Notes: generated from the letters alone by a model not told the origin. A DNA stretch of 64,000 nt from Paenibacillus donghaensis (GCF_002192415.1 NZ_CP021780.1:5084001-5148000); one strand, 5' to 3'. Shown: positions 51,589-62,382, counted from the stretch's first letter. A program made the numbers and translations.

Positions 51589-51753
51589 TCAGGGCAGAAA
51601 GCGCACACCATATCGTCCTTTACGGGATCGGTAAATTTCCACAAAACGTGGGTCATGATAGCCGTAGATCCAACCGTCCTGCTCCAGTCTTTTGGCCAGA
51701 CAGCCTGCTTGAAATCGGGTCCGGAACAGCTTCGCGAAGTATATCCAATGCAT
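51589..51753 (-). CDS. Small basic hypothetical protein (54 aa)
   Basis: 54 residues from ATG 51753 with AAAGGAG upstream (starts MHWIYFAKLFRTRF, ends GRYGVRFLP). Compositionally protein-like: aromatic/basic with WIYGYHDPRFVEIYRS. A longer frame across the same bases is the shadow. No family recognised. Confidence 0.6.
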   Translation of the reverse strand: MHWIYFAKLFRTRFQAGCLAKRLEQDGWIYGYHDPRFVEIYRSRKGRYGVRFLP

Positions 51754-51871
51754 GCTCGTTCTTCTCCTTTAGTCGCATGTTGATTGATGCTCTGCTCTGA
51801 ACTTAGCATGCCCAGTATGCGAAAAAAAAGCCAAACGAATCCGCACAACCCCTTCGATATGGTTACGGGAA

Positions 51872-52480
51872 TTAGAGGGAATTCCCAAGCGCGCCATCCC
51901 CGGCCACCTTATGATCCGGATGGATAATCCCGTGGTACAGGATCGTCATCAGCTGCTCGCTCAGCACATCCAGACTGCCCATGCCGTCGTAGAGATCGGG
52001 GCGTTTGGCGAATTCCTTCATAAAGGTCACGAAAGTGATCAGAATATGGGGGGAAATATCTTTGCGGATCTGGCCCAGCTGCTGGCCCTTAAAGATCAGG
52101 CTTTCGAACTCAGGTATAACGACCTTGCGGTTGAACTCAGTCATCCGGGTCAGCTGGTCCGGGAAGGAGGTCATCAGGTCACGGATGAAAGTCTCAGAGA
52201 TATCCATCGCGAACCGGTCACGGTCATGGTAGAACAGCGACAGCGCCTCCAGCGGGTTCTGGGCCGAATCCATCACTTCACGGGACAGCGTCATTAACGT
52301 TTCCAGCAGATTGTCGATCACCGCATCAAGCAAGCCTTCCTTGCTCTGAAAATAATTATAAATCGTCATCTTGGCCACCGGAGCAGCTTCCGCAATCTGC
52401 TCCATACTGGTCTGCAGAATCCCTTGACTATAGAATAAACGCGTGCCTGCTTCAATTACCGCCTGCTTCTTGCTCGCCAT
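51872..52480 (-). CDS. TetR-family transcriptional regulator
   Basis: 202 residues. N-terminal TetR HTH: AGTRLFYSQGILQTSMEQIAEAAPVAKMTIYNYFQSKEGLLDAV in short blocks, followed by a helical ligand domain. It is 3 nt downstream of the permease gene, last in the exporter operon, so it likely represses its own operon. Confidence 0.9.
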   Translation of the reverse strand: MASKKQAVIEAGTRLFYSQGILQTSMEQIAEAAPVAKMTIYNYFQSKEGLLDAVIDNLLETLMTLSREVMDSAQNPLEALSLFYHDRDRFAMDISETFIRDLMTSFPDQLTRMTEFNRKVVIPEFESLIFKGQQLGQIRKDISPHILITFVTFMKEFAKRPDLYDGMGSLDVLSEQLMTILYHGIIHPDHKVAGDGALGNSL

Positions 52481-52483
52481 CTT

Positions 52484-53278
52484 TTATAATAAGTCCCTTC
52501 TCCGTAACGTGAACGCGCCCAGGGCGATTCCGGCAATATATAGCCCTAATGTAACGGTACACCCGGCGGCTGTCAAGCCTGCTCCTCTCACAAGACTGGC
52601 CGGATCAAAGAGCCGAAACAGCGACAGATTACGAACCGTATCCACCAACTCACCGCCGGAGAACATATTCAGCATGAAACTGCCAAGCACCAGACCCAGT
52701 GCAGTCGACCAAGCCGCACGCTCTCCCTGGAACCAGCTGGTTAATCCATAACCCATTCCGGCAAAAGCCAGCGTCAGCAGGTACCCGGAGAACAGCATCA
52801 GCAGCAGGCCAGATGGCGACTCCACCCCAACCGTAGCTGCTCCCAGCAACCAGGTCACCGCGCTGCAAATGACAAAGATCAGGCTGATCAGCACCAGCTG
52901 GGCAACGATTTTGGAGAAAAAAATGTTCAGTCGGCTATAGGGCAAGGTGAAGAGGAACTCCCCGGTTCCCCGGTCACGCTCTTTGACCACTGTGCCTGCG
53001 GCCCAGACGGCCGAGAAACAGGCCAGCGTCAGCATGGCATAAGGATAGACCTGGCTTGCCGCATACCCCTCGAAACTGGCGAAGCTGTCACCATCAATGC
53101 CAAATGCATCTCTCAGCGCCCGCGGCAGACTGTCCAGGAGCTTCGTCATATCAGGGTTACCGATAAAGGCATCCGCTTTGCTCAGCAGCAGCACAATCAG
53201 CAGCAGCAGAGTAGTAAGACAGATCCAGAAGCCGCGCGCGTTCTGCCGCCATTCTTGTTTAATTAGATTCCATTTCAT
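52484..53278 (-). CDS. ABC-2 type transporter permease
   Basis: 264 residues with six hydrophobic segments (IWICLTTLLLLIVLLL-like at the start, LVLISLIFVICSAVTWLLGA, LGLYIAGIALGAF). The VVKERDRGTGEFLFTLPYSR loop is typical of ABC-2 membrane proteins. Its ATG overlaps the ATPase stop by 4 nt. Paired with the ATPase; substrate unknown, often drugs, antibiotics or lipids. Confidence 0.88.
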   Translation of the reverse strand: MKWNLIKQEWRQNARGFWICLTTLLLLIVLLLSKADAFIGNPDMTKLLDSLPRALRDAFGIDGDSFASFEGYAASQVYPYAMLTLACFSAVWAAGTVVKERDRGTGEFLFTLPYSRLNIFFSKIVAQLVLISLIFVICSAVTWLLGAATVGVESPSGLLLMLFSGYLLTLAFAGMGYGLTSWFQGERAAWSTALGLVLGSFMLNMFSGGELVDTVRNLSLFRLFDPASLVRGAGLTAAGCTVTLGLYIAGIALGAFTLRRRDLL

Positions 53279-54183
53279 GCTTGCTTCACCTCACCTTTGC
53301 GGTAATCTTCCATGAACATTTCCTCTATCGTCGGCCGGCGCACCGTTATAGCCTTCAATGGAAGCTGAGACAATGCGGTAAGCGTCTGCTGCAGCCGGTT
53401 CCCGGTCCGCAGGCGGTGATGCTGCCCGTCGTACAGCACGTGTTCGTCCAGCTCACGTAGCTTATATAGCTCCGTCATATCGCCGTCCTCCATAAATACA
53501 ACACTAATTAAATGATCTCCACTGTCCGTAAGCTCACCGATATCCGAGATCCGGTTCAATTGCCCTTCCTTAATAAAAGCCACCCGCTGGCAGACCTTCT
53601 CGACTTCGGAGAGCACATGGGTGGAGAAAAAAACAGTGACTCCCTCTTCGCTGCTGCGCTCCTTGAGCAGGCTGAAGAACTCATTCTGGATCAGCGGGTC
53701 CAGACCAGACGTCGGTTCGTCCAGCACAATCAGCTCCGGGTGGTGCAGCAGGCTGAGCACAATCCCCAGCTTCTTGCGGTTGCCCAGCGAATAGGTTCTG
53801 ATCTTGCGGTCCGGATTCCAGTCCAGCCGCTCCGCATACGTCTTCACCTCTCTGGCATCCAGCTTCATGCCATGGGCCGCAGCGGCGAAAGCCAATATCT
53901 CCCGTCCGCTCAACCCCGGGTACAGCATAATCTCGGAGGGCAAATAGCCGATCTTCCGCCGCAGCTGCGGGCGCTCCCGGTCCAGCAGCTGTCCCAGCAC
54001 ACGGACCTGCCCTCTGTCAGGGGACAGCAACCCCATCAGCATACGGATGGTTGTAGACTTTCCTGCACCATTGGGTCCAATAAACCCAAATATCTCGCCT
54101 TGTTTCACCTGCAGGTTCAGGTCCAACACTCCCCTGAAGCTGCCGTATTTCTTGGTGATGTCGATCAGATCAATCACATTCAT
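53275..54183 (-). CDS. ABC transporter ATP-binding protein
   Basis: 302 residues. Walker A GPNGAGKSTT near residue 37, signature region YSLGNRKKLGIVLSLL, Walker B LIVLDEPTSGLDP, His switch FSTHVLSEVEK. A C-terminal extension follows the nucleotide domain (to residue 302), as in ABC-2 export ATPases. First of three genes with the permease and the TetR regulator. Confidence 0.92.
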   Translation of the reverse strand: MNVIDLIDITKKYGSFRGVLDLNLQVKQGEIFGFIGPNGAGKSTTIRMLMGLLSPDRGQVRVLGQLLDRERPQLRRKIGYLPSEIMLYPGLSGREILAFAAAAHGMKLDAREVKTYAERLDWNPDRKIRTYSLGNRKKLGIVLSLLHHPELIVLDEPTSGLDPLIQNEFFSLLKERSSEEGVTVFFSTHVLSEVEKVCQRVAFIKEGQLNRISDIGELTDSGDHLISVVFMEDGDMTELYKLRELDEHVLYDGQHHRLRTGNRLQQTLTALSQLPLKAITVRRPTIEEMFMEDYRKGEVKQA

Positions 54184-54363
54184 CGTCCGGCTCCTTTTAT
54201 ACTAATTTATTAATTTAAGTATAATAATTCATCACTAAAGGTCATGTGTCAATAATTATTATTACATAATTACTAATCGGGTATATTTCCGCAGCAAAAT
54301 AGCCTGATTTTTCACACTTCGTTTTATTCATTTTAGGTTCCCGTACGTTGTAGGGTATAAATT

Positions 54364-54545
54364 CCTGCAAAAATACAGGTTTTTTCGCACTCCACCGCTA
54401 CTTTGAGTAAAAACCTGCAAATCTGCAGTTTTTTAGGACGATATGTCGCTGGTGCGCCATTTCCTCAAGAAATTCCTGCACTTTTGCAGGTAAATAAACA
54501 GAACAGGCCAAATCCCCGGAAAAGCCTGCACTTTTGCAGGCTTTT
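54364..54545. repeat. Cluster of CTGCA-N4-TGCAG hairpin repeats
   Basis: CCTGCAAAAATACAGG (54364-54379), CTGCAAATCTGCAG (54416-54429), CCTGCACTTTTGCAGG (54475-54490) and AAAGCCTGCACTTTTGCAGGCTTT (about 54522-54544). The core TGCACTTTTGCA is shared with the 34.1-kb cluster. The last one is terminator-like in both directions. Confidence 0.7.
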
Positions 54546-54589
54546 GCTCCGGGTCGGTGAGGATGTTGGTCCGGGGAGCGGGACGGGAG

Positions 54590-54658
54590 GGACGGACGGG
54601 GCTCCGGGGGACGGACGGGGCTCCGGGGGACGGACGGGGCTCCGGGGGACGGACGGGC
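54590..54658. repeat. 19-bp GC-rich tandem array (about 3.6 copies)
   Basis: Unit GCTCCGGGGGACGGACGGG with period 19 (GCTCC at 54601, 54620 and 54639). Exact repeats in a noncoding gap. Confidence 0.9.
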
Positions 54659-54955
54659 GATGCTGCATAAGCACAAGGTTCACTTCATGGTTACTGTTAC
54701 TACTGTAGTTTCAGGAGGATCTGAATCCGAGGTGTCTACTCACCCAGCAACTTTGGTGTCTGATCCACTCCTATCGTTGCTGTAATGGGTCACTGCTTAG
54801 CTGCATTGAGGAATTAGCAGGAAGTTGTACCGCTAGTTGGTCTCAGTATGGAAATTCGATGAGGTACGGGAAGGGAGGAGGGTTCCGCAAGTCTTAGGTG
54901 CTGCAAGGGCAGCTACTTTTCTGAATTATTGGCAGCCACCCGGCAGCCAACGCAA

Positions 54956-54990
54956 ACAAGCGACTCCCCAATTGCCGGAGAATCGCTTGT
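54956..54990 (-). terminator. Candidate terminator of the pyr operon
   Basis: ACAAGCGA...CTCC / GGAG..TCGCTTGT, with a short mismatch, followed on the minus strand by TTGCGTT. It is the first good hairpin past pyrE, about 120 bp beyond the stop. Confidence 0.55.
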
Positions 54991-55026
54991 GCTGTTAGGT
55001 TTGCAGTTGTGGACCACTGCTATTGC

Positions 55027-55101
55027 TGTTCTTTATCTGCTCTTTATCTGTTCTTTATCTGTTCTTTATCTGTTCTTTATCTGTTCTTTATCTGTTCGAT
55101 A
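55027..55101. repeat. 11-bp tandem array CTTTATCTGTT (about 6 copies)
   Basis: Period-11 repeats directly downstream of pyrE; the first unit has CTGCT and the last unit decays to CGATAACTG. It lies between the pyrE stop and the candidate terminator. Confidence 0.85.
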
Positions 55102-55107
55102 ACTGCT

Positions 55108-55749
55108 CTAAACCCCAAACGCTGCCGGGTTCTCCCGCCAGGACTTCAGCAGCTCCACATCGCTGGCGACAATCTTGCCCTCTGCGAGGGCTACGTCGAT
55201 TAGCGTGCTGTAGCTGGACAGACTCTGCAGCGGCAGCTCAGCTGCGGCGAAGCCGTCTACGGCGCGGTCCAGCTCATAGCTGAAGATGGCCAGCACAGCC
55301 AGCACTTCGCCGCCTGCTTCCTGCACAGCCTGTGCCGCCTTGATCGAGCTGCCGCCGGTGGAGATCAGATCCTCGATCACGATTACCTTCTGGCCCGGAG
55401 TGATCAGGCCTTCGATCTGATTCTGCTTGCCGTGGCCTTTGGCCTTGTCACGGATATACGCCATCGGCAGCTTCAGCTTATCCGCCACCCAAGCGGCATG
55501 CGGAATCCCGGCGGTTGCGGTTCCGGCAATCACTTCCGTGCCCGGATACTGGCCGGCAATCAGCTCGACAAAAGCGTCAGCAATATAGCTGCGCACCTCG
55601 GGATAAGCCATGCTCAGCCGGTTGTCGCAATAGATCGGGGACTTGATCCCCGAGGTCCATGTGAACGGGTCCTGCGGACGCAGGGCTACCGCTCCAATCT
55701 GCAGCAGATAACGTGCGATTTGTTCACTTTTATTCAATAATGGGCTCAT
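55108..55749 (-). CDS. pyrE: Orotate phosphoribosyltransferase
   Basis: 213 residues. Converts orotate and PRPP to orotidine 5'-phosphate. The PRPP motif VIVIEDLISTGGSS is near residues 123-136, FTWTSGIKSPIYCDNR near 29-44 and the flexible loop RDKAKGHGKQNQ near 95-105. Its ATG overlaps the pyrF stop (ATGA). Last gene of the pyrimidine operon. Confidence 0.95.
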   Translation of the reverse strand: MSPLLNKSEQIARYLLQIGAVALRPQDPFTWTSGIKSPIYCDNRLSMAYPEVRSYIADAFVELIAGQYPGTEVIAGTATAGIPHAAWVADKLKLPMAYIRDKAKGHGKQNQIEGLITPGQKVIVIEDLISTGGSSIKAAQAVQEAGGEVLAVLAIFSYELDRAVDGFAAAELPLQSLSSYSTLIDVALAEGKIVASDVELLKSWRENPAAFGV

Positions 55750-56525
55750 GCTTCGCTCATCTCCTTAATTATGCTTAATACCGCCTGCCGCGGGTCTTCG
55801 GCAGCCGTAATGGGCCGTCCCACCACCAGGTAATGGCTGCCCTGGCGGATCGCTTGTCCCGGGGTCATCACCCGTGACTGGTCGCCAAGCGCGGCGCCTG
55901 CCGGGCGGATGCCCGGGGTCACCGTGCAGAAGTCCGGGCCGCAGGCCGCTGCGACAGCCGCCGACTCCTGCGGCGAAGCCACCACGCCGGCCAGTCCGGC
56001 CGCCGCCGCCAGCTTGGCGTAGCGGACCACCGTGTCCGCTACCTCGCCGGCAATGCCGATCTCGCCGTTCATCACATCCCGGCTCGTGCTGGTCAGCTGG
56101 GTCACCGCAATAATCTGCGGCATCCGCAGAGCTGCGTCGCTGGCTACCGCAGCCGCAGCTCCCGCTACCGCCGCCTCCATCATCGCCGTGCCTCCGGCGG
56201 CATGCACGTTGAACATATCCGCGCCGAGCCGGGTCAGACTCTCTGCGCCGCCTTTGACTGTGTTGGGGATATCATGCATTTTGACATCCAGAAAGACAGC
56301 ATAGCCGCTGGCCTTCAGCTCTCTGATAAACTCCGGTCCAGCTGCATAGAACAGCTGCATGCCGACCTTCATGTAGCAGGAGATGCCCGCCAGCTGCTTC
56401 ATCAGCACCCTTGCCTGTGCAACGTCGGGATAATCCAGGGCAACCATCAGCCGCCGCGCCATGCTCTCCTGATGGGCGCTCAGCGCCTGGATGCCTGCCA
56501 CCTGTTGTCCTTCTGCTTGTGCCAT
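55746..56525 (-). CDS. pyrF: Orotidine 5'-phosphate decarboxylase
   Basis: 259 residues from ATG 56525 (AGGAG upstream); ATG 56462 (MARRLMVALDYP) is an alternative and the frame is open to 56630. Core motifs: VALDYPD, the catalytic FLDVKMHDIPNT (Asp/Lys/Asp), VHAAGG, TPGIRP and VVGRPI. Produces UMP. 133 bp after carB and overlapping pyrE by 4 nt. Confidence 0.95.
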   Translation of the reverse strand: MAQAEGQQVAGIQALSAHQESMARRLMVALDYPDVAQARVLMKQLAGISCYMKVGMQLFYAAGPEFIRELKASGYAVFLDVKMHDIPNTVKGGAESLTRLGADMFNVHAAGGTAMMEAAVAGAAAAVASDAALRMPQIIAVTQLTSTSRDVMNGEIGIAGEVADTVVRYAKLAAAAGLAGVVASPQESAAVAAACGPDFCTVTPGIRPAGAALGDQSRVMTPGQAIRQGSHYLVVGRPITAAEDPRQAVLSIIKEMSEA

Positions 56526-56658
56526 TGCCTTAACACTCCTGTCCTCTGCGGACCTGCCGCATGTAATGGATAAACCTCCGGGCATAGCGGGACGGTCTGC
56601 GAATGCACGCAAACCGTCTTTGATTGTCACCCTATAGTTGCTGCTGCCCTAACTTCCC

Positions 56659-59600
56659 TTACTGTCCGATAAAAGCAGGCATCGACTCCGAGGAGAAGTT
56701 GATCGTCTGCAGCATGATGAGCAGCGCAGTAACCGTGTCCAGCGAGGTCATGCAGACCACGCCGTTCTCGACCGCCTCGCGGCGGATGCGGAAGCCGTCA
56801 CGCTCCGGTGTTTTGCCTTTGGTCAGCGTGTTGAAGACAAAGTTCGCCTGGCCGCTGCGGATCAGATCCAGAATCGTTGGCTCGCCTTCATCCAGCTTGT
56901 TGACGTTCATTACATTCAGGCCTGCTTCTTCCAGCGCACTGGCTGTACCGCCGGTGGCGATGATCTTGTAGCCCATGGCGTGGAAGCCTCTCATCAGCTG
57001 CACAGCTTCTGCTTTGTCCTTGTCCGCTACCGTCACAATGATCGCGCCGGTTGCCGGGATTTTCATACCTGCTCCGATCAGACCTTTATATAAGGCCTTC
57101 GCATACAGCTTGTCGCGGCCCATCACCTCACCGGTGGACTTCATTTCTGGTCCCAGAGTTGGTTCTACACGGCGCAGCTTGGCAAAAGAGAACACCGGCA
57201 CTTTTACCGATACGTAGTCGCTTTCCGGCCACAGCCCTTCCGTGTACCCGTCATCCTTCAGCTTGCTGCCGAGAATGATTTTGGTCGCCAGATGGGCCAT
57301 AGGAATGCCGGTCACCTTGCTGAGGAATGGAACTGTACGCGAGGAACGCGGGTTCACTTCAATGACATAAACCTCGTTCTGGTAAATAACGAACTGGATG
57401 TTGAGCAGTCCAATCGTCTTGAGTTCCTTGGCAATGCGGATCGTAATGTCAGCGATCTGCTGCTTCAGGCCTTCATCCAGATATTGCGGCGGATACACAG
57501 CGATCGAGTCACCGGAGTGAACGCCTGCACGCTCCACATGCTCCATGATGCCCGGAATGACAACCGTATCTCCGTCGCAGATGGCATCTACCTCAACCTC
57601 TTTACCCAGCATGTAACGGTCGATCAGCACCGGATGCTCCGGATTGACCTTCACCGCTTCCACCATGTAGCTCAGCAGTTCTGTATCGTTATAGACAATT
57701 TCCATCGCGCGTCCGCCAAGCACATAGGAAGGACGGACCAGTACTGGATAACCGAGCGCTTGCGCGGTTTCCACAGCCTGATCGATATTGATAACCGTCT
57801 TGCCCTTAGGTTGGGCAATGTTCAGGCGGCTCAGCAGCGCTTCGAACTTCTTGCGGTTCTCGGCTTCGTCGATGCTCGCAAGGCTGGTGCCAAGAATGTT
57901 CACACCGGCGGCGCTCAGCGGCGCTGCGAGGTTAATCGCCGTCTGTCCGCCGAACTGGACGATCACGCCAATCGGGTTCTCCTGGGCGATAACGTTCATT
58001 ACGTCCTCGAAGAACAACGGCTCGAAATACAGCCGGTCCGAGGTATTGAAGTCGGTAGATACCGTCTCCGGGTTGTTGTTGATAATTACTGCTTCGTAGC
58101 CCGCTTTCTGGATCGCCCAGACCGCATGCACGGTAGAATAATCGAACTCAATGCCTTGGCCGATCCGAATTGGACCGGAGCCAAGCACAATCACCTTCTG
58201 CTTGTCGGAATGAATGACTTCATTCTCCGTCTCATAGGTGGAGTAATAATATGGGGTGGAGGCTTCGAATTCAGCCGCGCAGGTATCGACCATTTTGAAG
58301 ACTGGAACCAGTCCCTGCTGCAGCCGGAACACACGCACCTCGGACTCCTTGGTCAGCTCGCCCGCAGGGTTGCCTTCGGCGCGGATCTCGGCAATCGCCT
58401 TATCCGTGAAGCCCTTGCGCTTCGCCTGGTACAACGTCTCCGGTGTCAGACTGGCTTCGCCGCGGATAACCTCCTCGAAGCTGACCAGTCCTTCAATCTT
58501 GGACAGGAACCACCAGTCAATGTTCGTCATGTCCTGGATCTCCTGAAGCGTCATGCCGCGGCGGAATGCTTCGGCGATCAGGAACAGCCGCTCATCATCG
58601 GCCTTGGCCAGCCGTGCATGCAGCACGCTGTCCTCCAGGCTCTCCGCACCCGGCAGGCGGAAGCGGTGTACGCCGATCTCCAGGGAACGAATCGCTTTAT
58701 GAATCGATTCCTCGAAGGTACGGCCAATCGCCATTACCTCACCGGTCGCCTTCATCTGGGTGCCCAGCTTGCGGTTCGCATGGGTGAACTTGTCGAACGG
58801 CCAGCGCGGGATTTTGCTGACGATATAGTCCAGGGTAGGCTCGAAGCAGGCATAGGTCTGGCCTGTAACCGGGTTGACGATTTCGTCAAGCGTGTAGCCC
58901 AGCGCAATCTTGGCGGCCATCTTGGCAATCGGATAACCGGTAGCCTTGGAAGCGAGCGCCGAAGAGCGGCTGACGCGCGGATTCACTTCAATGACATAAT
59001 ACTGGAAGCTCTGCGGATCAAGCGCGAACTGCACGTTGCAGCCGCCTTCGATGTTCAGCGCGCGAATAATCTTCAGCGAAGCGCTGCGCAGCATCTGGTA
59101 TTCACGGTCGGACAACGTCTGGCTCGGGGCTACAACGATACTGTCACCAGTATGTATGCCTACAGGATCAAAGTTCTCCATGTTGCAGACCACGATACAG
59201 TTATCATTCTTATCACGCATAACCTCGTACTCTACTTCCTTCAGGCCGGCGATGCTCTTCTCCACCAGACATTGTCCAATCGGGCTGTAGCGGATTCCCG
59301 CCTTAACCGTCTCGCGCAGCTCCTCTTCATTGTCGCAGATCCCGCCGCCTGTGCCGCCCAGCGTATAGGCTGGACGCACGATCAGCGGAAAACCGATGCC
59401 TTCGGCGAAGCTCATCGCTTCCTCCAGCGTGGTGACGATCGTGCTCTCCGGCACCGGCTGGTCCAGCTCGCGCATCAGGTCGCGGAACAGGTCACGGTCT
59501 TCAGCCTTCTCAATCGACTCCAGCTGTGTACCCAGCAGCTTCACATTCTCCTGCTGCAGTACGCCCGCGCGAGCCAGCTCTACGGCCATGTTCAGGCCGG

Positions 59601-59880
59601 TCTGTCCGCCCAGGGTAGGCAGCAGTCCATCCGGACGCTCCTGGCGGATGATGCCTGTTACGAATTCAAGGGTAATCGGTTCAATATATACTTTGTCAGC
59701 CATATTGGTATCGGTCATAATCGTAGCCGGGTTGCTGTTGATCAGCACCACCTCTACGCCTTCTTCCTTCAGCGCCTGGCAGGCCTGGGTTCCGGCATAG
59801 TCGAACTCGGCCGCCTGGCCGATTACAATCGGACCGGAGCCGATGACGAGGATTTTTTTGAGTTTATCATTCTTTGGCAT
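56659..59880 (-). CDS. carB: Carbamoyl phosphate synthase large subunit
   Basis: 1073 residues, full length. Two ATP-grasp halves, each starting with a VLGSGPI..GQG/A-type motif (near residue 11 and 557), conserved [11 protein letters not shown] and [10 protein letters not shown] regions, and a C-terminal MGS-like allosteric domain ([14 protein letters not shown] onward). With carA it makes carbamoyl phosphate for pyrimidine (and arginine) synthesis. Starts 1 nt after the carA stop. Confidence 0.97.
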   Translation of the reverse strand: MPKNDKLKKILVIGSGPIVIGQAAEFDYAGTQACQALKEEGVEVVLINSNPATIMTDTNMADKVYIEPITLEFVTGIIRQERPDGLLPTLGGQTGLNMAVELARAGVLQQENVKLLGTQLESIEKAEDRDLFRDLMRELDQPVPESTIVTTLEEAMSFAEGIGFPLIVRPAYTLGGTGGGICDNEEELRETVKAGIRYSPIGQCLVEKSIAGLKEVEYEVMRDKNDNCIVVCNMENFDPVGIHTGDSIVVAPSQTLSDREYQMLRSASLKIIRALNIEGGCNVQFALDPQSFQYYVIEVNPRVSRSSALASKATGYPIAKMAAKIALGYTLDEIVNPVTGQTYACFEPTLDYIVSKIPRWPFDKFTHANRKLGTQMKATGEVMAIGRTFEESIHKAIRSLEIGVHRFRLPGAESLEDSVLHARLAKADDERLFLIAEAFRRGMTLQEIQDMTNIDWWFLSKIEGLVSFEEVIRGEASLTPETLYQAKRKGFTDKAIAEIRAEGNPAGELTKESEVRVFRLQQGLVPVFKMVDTCAAEFEASTPYYYSTYETENEVIHSDKQKVIVLGSGPIRIGQGIEFDYSTVHAVWAIQKAGYEAVIINNNPETVSTDFNTSDRLYFEPLFFEDVMNVIAQENPIGVIVQFGGQTAINLAAPLSAAGVNILGTSLASIDEAENRKKFEALLSRLNIAQPKGKTVINIDQAVETAQALGYPVLVRPSYVLGGRAMEIVYNDTELLSYMVEAVKVNPEHPVLIDRYMLGKEVEVDAICDGDTVVIPGIMEHVERAGVHSGDSIAVYPPQYLDEGLKQQIADITIRIAKELKTIGLLNIQFVIYQNEVYVIEVNPRSSRTVPFLSKVTGIPMAHLATKIILGSKLKDDGYTEGLWPESDYVSVKVPVFSFAKLRRVEPTLGPEMKSTGEVMGRDKLYAKALYKGLIGAGMKIPATGAIIVTVADKDKAEAVQLMRGFHAMGYKIIATGGTASALEEAGLNVMNVNKLDEGEPTILDLIRSGQANFVFNTLTKGKTPERDGFRIRREAVENGVVCMTSLDTVTALLIMLQTINFSSESMPAFIGQ

Positions 59881-59881
59881 G

Positions 59882-61060
59882 TTATAGAGCTCCTTTCACG
59901 GCTTCACGCTGCGGTGCTGGTTTCGGTGCCGTGATTCTGGCATTGGCGGCAAGCTGCGCCTGACGCGATTGCACTGGCGTATTCGCCTTGTGGTCACGAA
60001 TCAGCTGCAGGAAACGGTCGAACAGATAGCTGCTGTCATGCGGTCCCGGCGCCGCTTCCGGATGGTATTGCACCGAAAATGCGGGGTAACGGGTATGCTT
60101 CAGTCCTTCGACGGTCTTGTCATTGTTGTTGATATGGGTAATCTCAAGCTCCGTGCTCTTCACGGAGTCGTCATTAACGGTGTAGCCATGGTTCTGGGAG
60201 GTAATGAAGCAGCGTCCGCTCTCCAGTTCCTTAACCGGATGGTTGCCTCCGCGGTGGCCGAACTTCAGCTTCTCGGTATCCGCGCCGCAGGCCAGTGCAA
60301 ACAGCTGATGCCCGAGGCAGATGCCGAAGATTGGATATTCGCCGAGCAGCTCGGAGATGGTCTGGACGGCATAAGGCACGTCCTTCGGGTCCCCGGGACC
60401 GTTGGACAGCTGAATGCCATCCGGGTTCAGGCGGCGGATCTCTTCGGCAGTGACGTCATGCGGCACAACCACCACATCGCAGCCGCGGCTGTTCAGCTCG
60501 CGCAGGATGCCTGTTTTGGCGCCATAATCCACCAGTACGATCCGTTCCTTGTTGCCAGGGCTGCTGTATGCGCTCGCTGTCGAGGTCCGTGCCACCTGGT
60601 TGCGCAGCTCTTCAATGCTGGTGTCGCCCATCATTTCCATTAATTCCTCAACCCGTTTATTGGAAGTGGTCAAGATCGCTTTCATGGTGCCATAGTGGCG
60701 GATAATGCGGGTCAGCATACGGGTGTCGATTTCGCTGATGCCAGGAATGCCATATTCCTTAAGCAGATCGTCCACACTGTATTCAGCGCGCCAGTTGCTT
60801 GGGACCGCTTCATGGCTGCGCACCACAAAACCGTGCACAAAAGGCCGTACCGATTCGAAATCATCGCGCGAGATCCCGTAGTTCCCGATCAGCGGATATG
60901 TCATGGTGACGATTTGCCCGCAGTAGGAAGGGTCTGACAGCACCTCCTGATAGCCTGTAATCCCTGTGTTAAATACAACCTCGCCTGTCTTCTCGCCCTC
61001 AGCGCCAAATGCGGTACCTGTAAAAAGCGTGCCGTCCTGTAGCAGCAATCTCGCCTGCAT
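59882..61060 (-). CDS. carA: Carbamoyl phosphate synthase small subunit (glutaminase)
   Basis: 392 residues. N-terminal CPSase small domain ([21 protein letters not shown] in part) and C-terminal class I glutaminase with nucleophile Cys in GICLGHQ and the His-Glu pair in QYHPEA. Supplies ammonia from glutamine to carB. 38 bp after pyrC. Confidence 0.97.
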   Translation of the reverse strand: MQARLLLQDGTLFTGTAFGAEGEKTGEVVFNTGITGYQEVLSDPSYCGQIVTMTYPLIGNYGISRDDFESVRPFVHGFVVRSHEAVPSNWRAEYSVDDLLKEYGIPGISEIDTRMLTRIIRHYGTMKAILTTSNKRVEELMEMMGDTSIEELRNQVARTSTASAYSSPGNKERIVLVDYGAKTGILRELNSRGCDVVVVPHDVTAEEIRRLNPDGIQLSNGPGDPKDVPYAVQTISELLGEYPIFGICLGHQLFALACGADTEKLKFGHRGGNHPVKELESGRCFITSQNHGYTVNDDSVKSTELEITHINNNDKTVEGLKHTRYPAFSVQYHPEAAPGPHDSSYLFDRFLQLIRDHKANTPVQSRQAQLAANARITAPKPAPQREAVKGAL

Positions 61061-61098
61061 TCACTTCCACTCCTTCTTGTTTCTATAATAAGAGTCCG

Positions 61099-62382
61099 TT
61101 ACTTGAGCTCATTCCATACGTTTTTGCCGTCCACCCAGGTCATAACCGGCCAGCCCTTCAGCTTCCAGCCGCCAAATGGGGTATTGTGTCCCTTGCTGGC
61201 AAAAGCCGCCGGGTCAACTTCCTTCTCCTGCTCCAGATCAATCAGGGTCAGGTCAGCAGGTGCGCCGACCGTCAGGCTGCCAGTATTCAATCTGAAGACA
61301 CGGGCCGGGTCAGCCGTCATGCGCTGCACCAGCAGCGAGAGATCCCATTTGCCTGTGGCTACAAAAGCTGTGTACAGCAGCGGGAACGCCGTCTCGAAGC
61401 CGACGATGCCAAACGGTGCCAGCTCCATGCCCTTGGCTTTCTCCTCTTCGCTGTGCGGGGCGTGGTCGGTCACGATCATATCGAGCGTGCCGTCCAGCAG
61501 CCCGGCGATGCAAGCCTCGACATCACGGCGCGAGCGCAACGGCGGGTTCATCTTCCAGTTGGCATCAAGGCCGGGAATGTCCTCCTCGGCCAGCAGCAGA
61601 TGGTGGGGGCAGACCTCAGCGGTTACCTTGATGCCAATCTCCTTGGCCTGGCGGATCAGCCGCACCGACTGCTCGGTGCTGACATGGCAGACATGGTAAT
61701 GCACGCCTGTCGCCTCGGCCAGCAGAATGTCGCGGCCCACATGGATCGCCTCCGACTCATTCGGAATGCCGATCAAGCCATGCTTGTCGGCAAATGTGCC
61801 CTCGGCTACGCAGCCGCCGACCACCAGCGAGTTGTCCTCGCAATGGGCGATAATCGGCATATCCATTCCGGCGGCAATCTTCATCGCATCCTTCATCATC
61901 TGCGCGCTCTGCACGCCGACTCCGTCGTCTGTGAAGCCAATGGCTCCGGCTTCCTTCAGCGCCGTGAAGTCAGTCAGCTCGCGGCCCAGCTCACCAACAG
62001 TGATCGCTGCGTAAGGCAGCACCTTCACCAGACCAGCTTCACGCGCCTTCTCCTTCACCAGCTGTACGACTTCCGCGCTGTCCGTGACCGGGCGGGTGTT
62101 CGGCATGCAGGCGATGGTGGTGAAGCCGCCCTTCGCTGCCGAACGGCTGCCTGTTTCGATCGTTTCCTTATGCTCGAAGCCCGGCTCCCGTAGATGCACA
62201 TGCATATCGATCAGCCCCGGAATCAGCAGCTTGCCTTCGGCTTCAATGATTTCAGCCTCTCCAGCCGTCTCCTGATTTCCGTCGATCAGCGCGGTAATCA
62301 CGCCCTTTTCCACAACGATATGTTTACGCTCCAGCACGCCTTGCTCGTTCAACACGCTCGCGTTTCTGATAATCACGGTCAT
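61099..62382 (-). CDS. pyrC: Dihydroorotase
   Basis: 427 residues, type I (Gram-positive) dihydroorotase. Metal-binding DMHVHLREPG near residue 58, PNTRPV, DDGVGV, HCED, CHVSTE and the catalytic VTDHAPH near 303. Catalyses closure of carbamoyl aspartate to dihydroorotate. 102 bp after pyrB. Confidence 0.97.
   Translation of the reverse strand: MTVIIRNASVLNEQGVLERKHIVVEKGVITALIDGNQETAGEAEIIEAEGKLLIPGLIDMHVHLREPGFEHKETIETGSRSAAKGGFTTIACMPNTRPVTDSAEVVQLVKEKAREAGLVKVLPYAAITVGELGRELTDFTALKEAGAIGFTDDGVGVQSAQMMKDAMKIAAGMDMPIIAHCEDNSLVVGGCVAEGTFADKHGLIGIPNESEAIHVGRDILLAEATGVHYHVCHVSTEQSVRLIRQAKEIGIKVTAEVCPHHLLLAEEDIPGLDANWKMNPPLRSRRDVEACIAGLLDGTLDMIVTDHAPHSEEEKAKGMELAPFGIVGFETAFPLLYTAFVATGKWDLSLLVQRMTADPARVFRLNTGSLTVGAPADLTLIDLEQEKEVDPAAFASKGHNTPFGGWKLKGWPVMTWVDGKNVWNELK

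Larger units (their letters stand above)
54184..55107. other. Repeat-rich intergenic region before the pyr operon end
   Basis: About 920 bp. It holds four CTGCA hairpins (54364-54545), a 19-bp GC-rich tandem array (54590-54658), a hairpin (54956-54990) and an 11-bp array (55027-55101). The ORFs that cover it on both strands are low-complexity translations of the repeats. Confidence 0.7.

Noticed and set aside
54398..54708. Pro/Arg-rich ORFs on both strands
   Set aside because: Translations of the 19-bp tandem repeat and CTGCA hairpins; low complexity and no ribosome site.
57292..59934. 880-residue plus-strand ORF opposite carB
   Set aside because: Antisense of the GC-biased carB codons; carB is unmistakable on the minus strand.
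61186..62193. 335-residue plus-strand ORF opposite pyrC
   Set aside because: Antisense shadow of pyrC.
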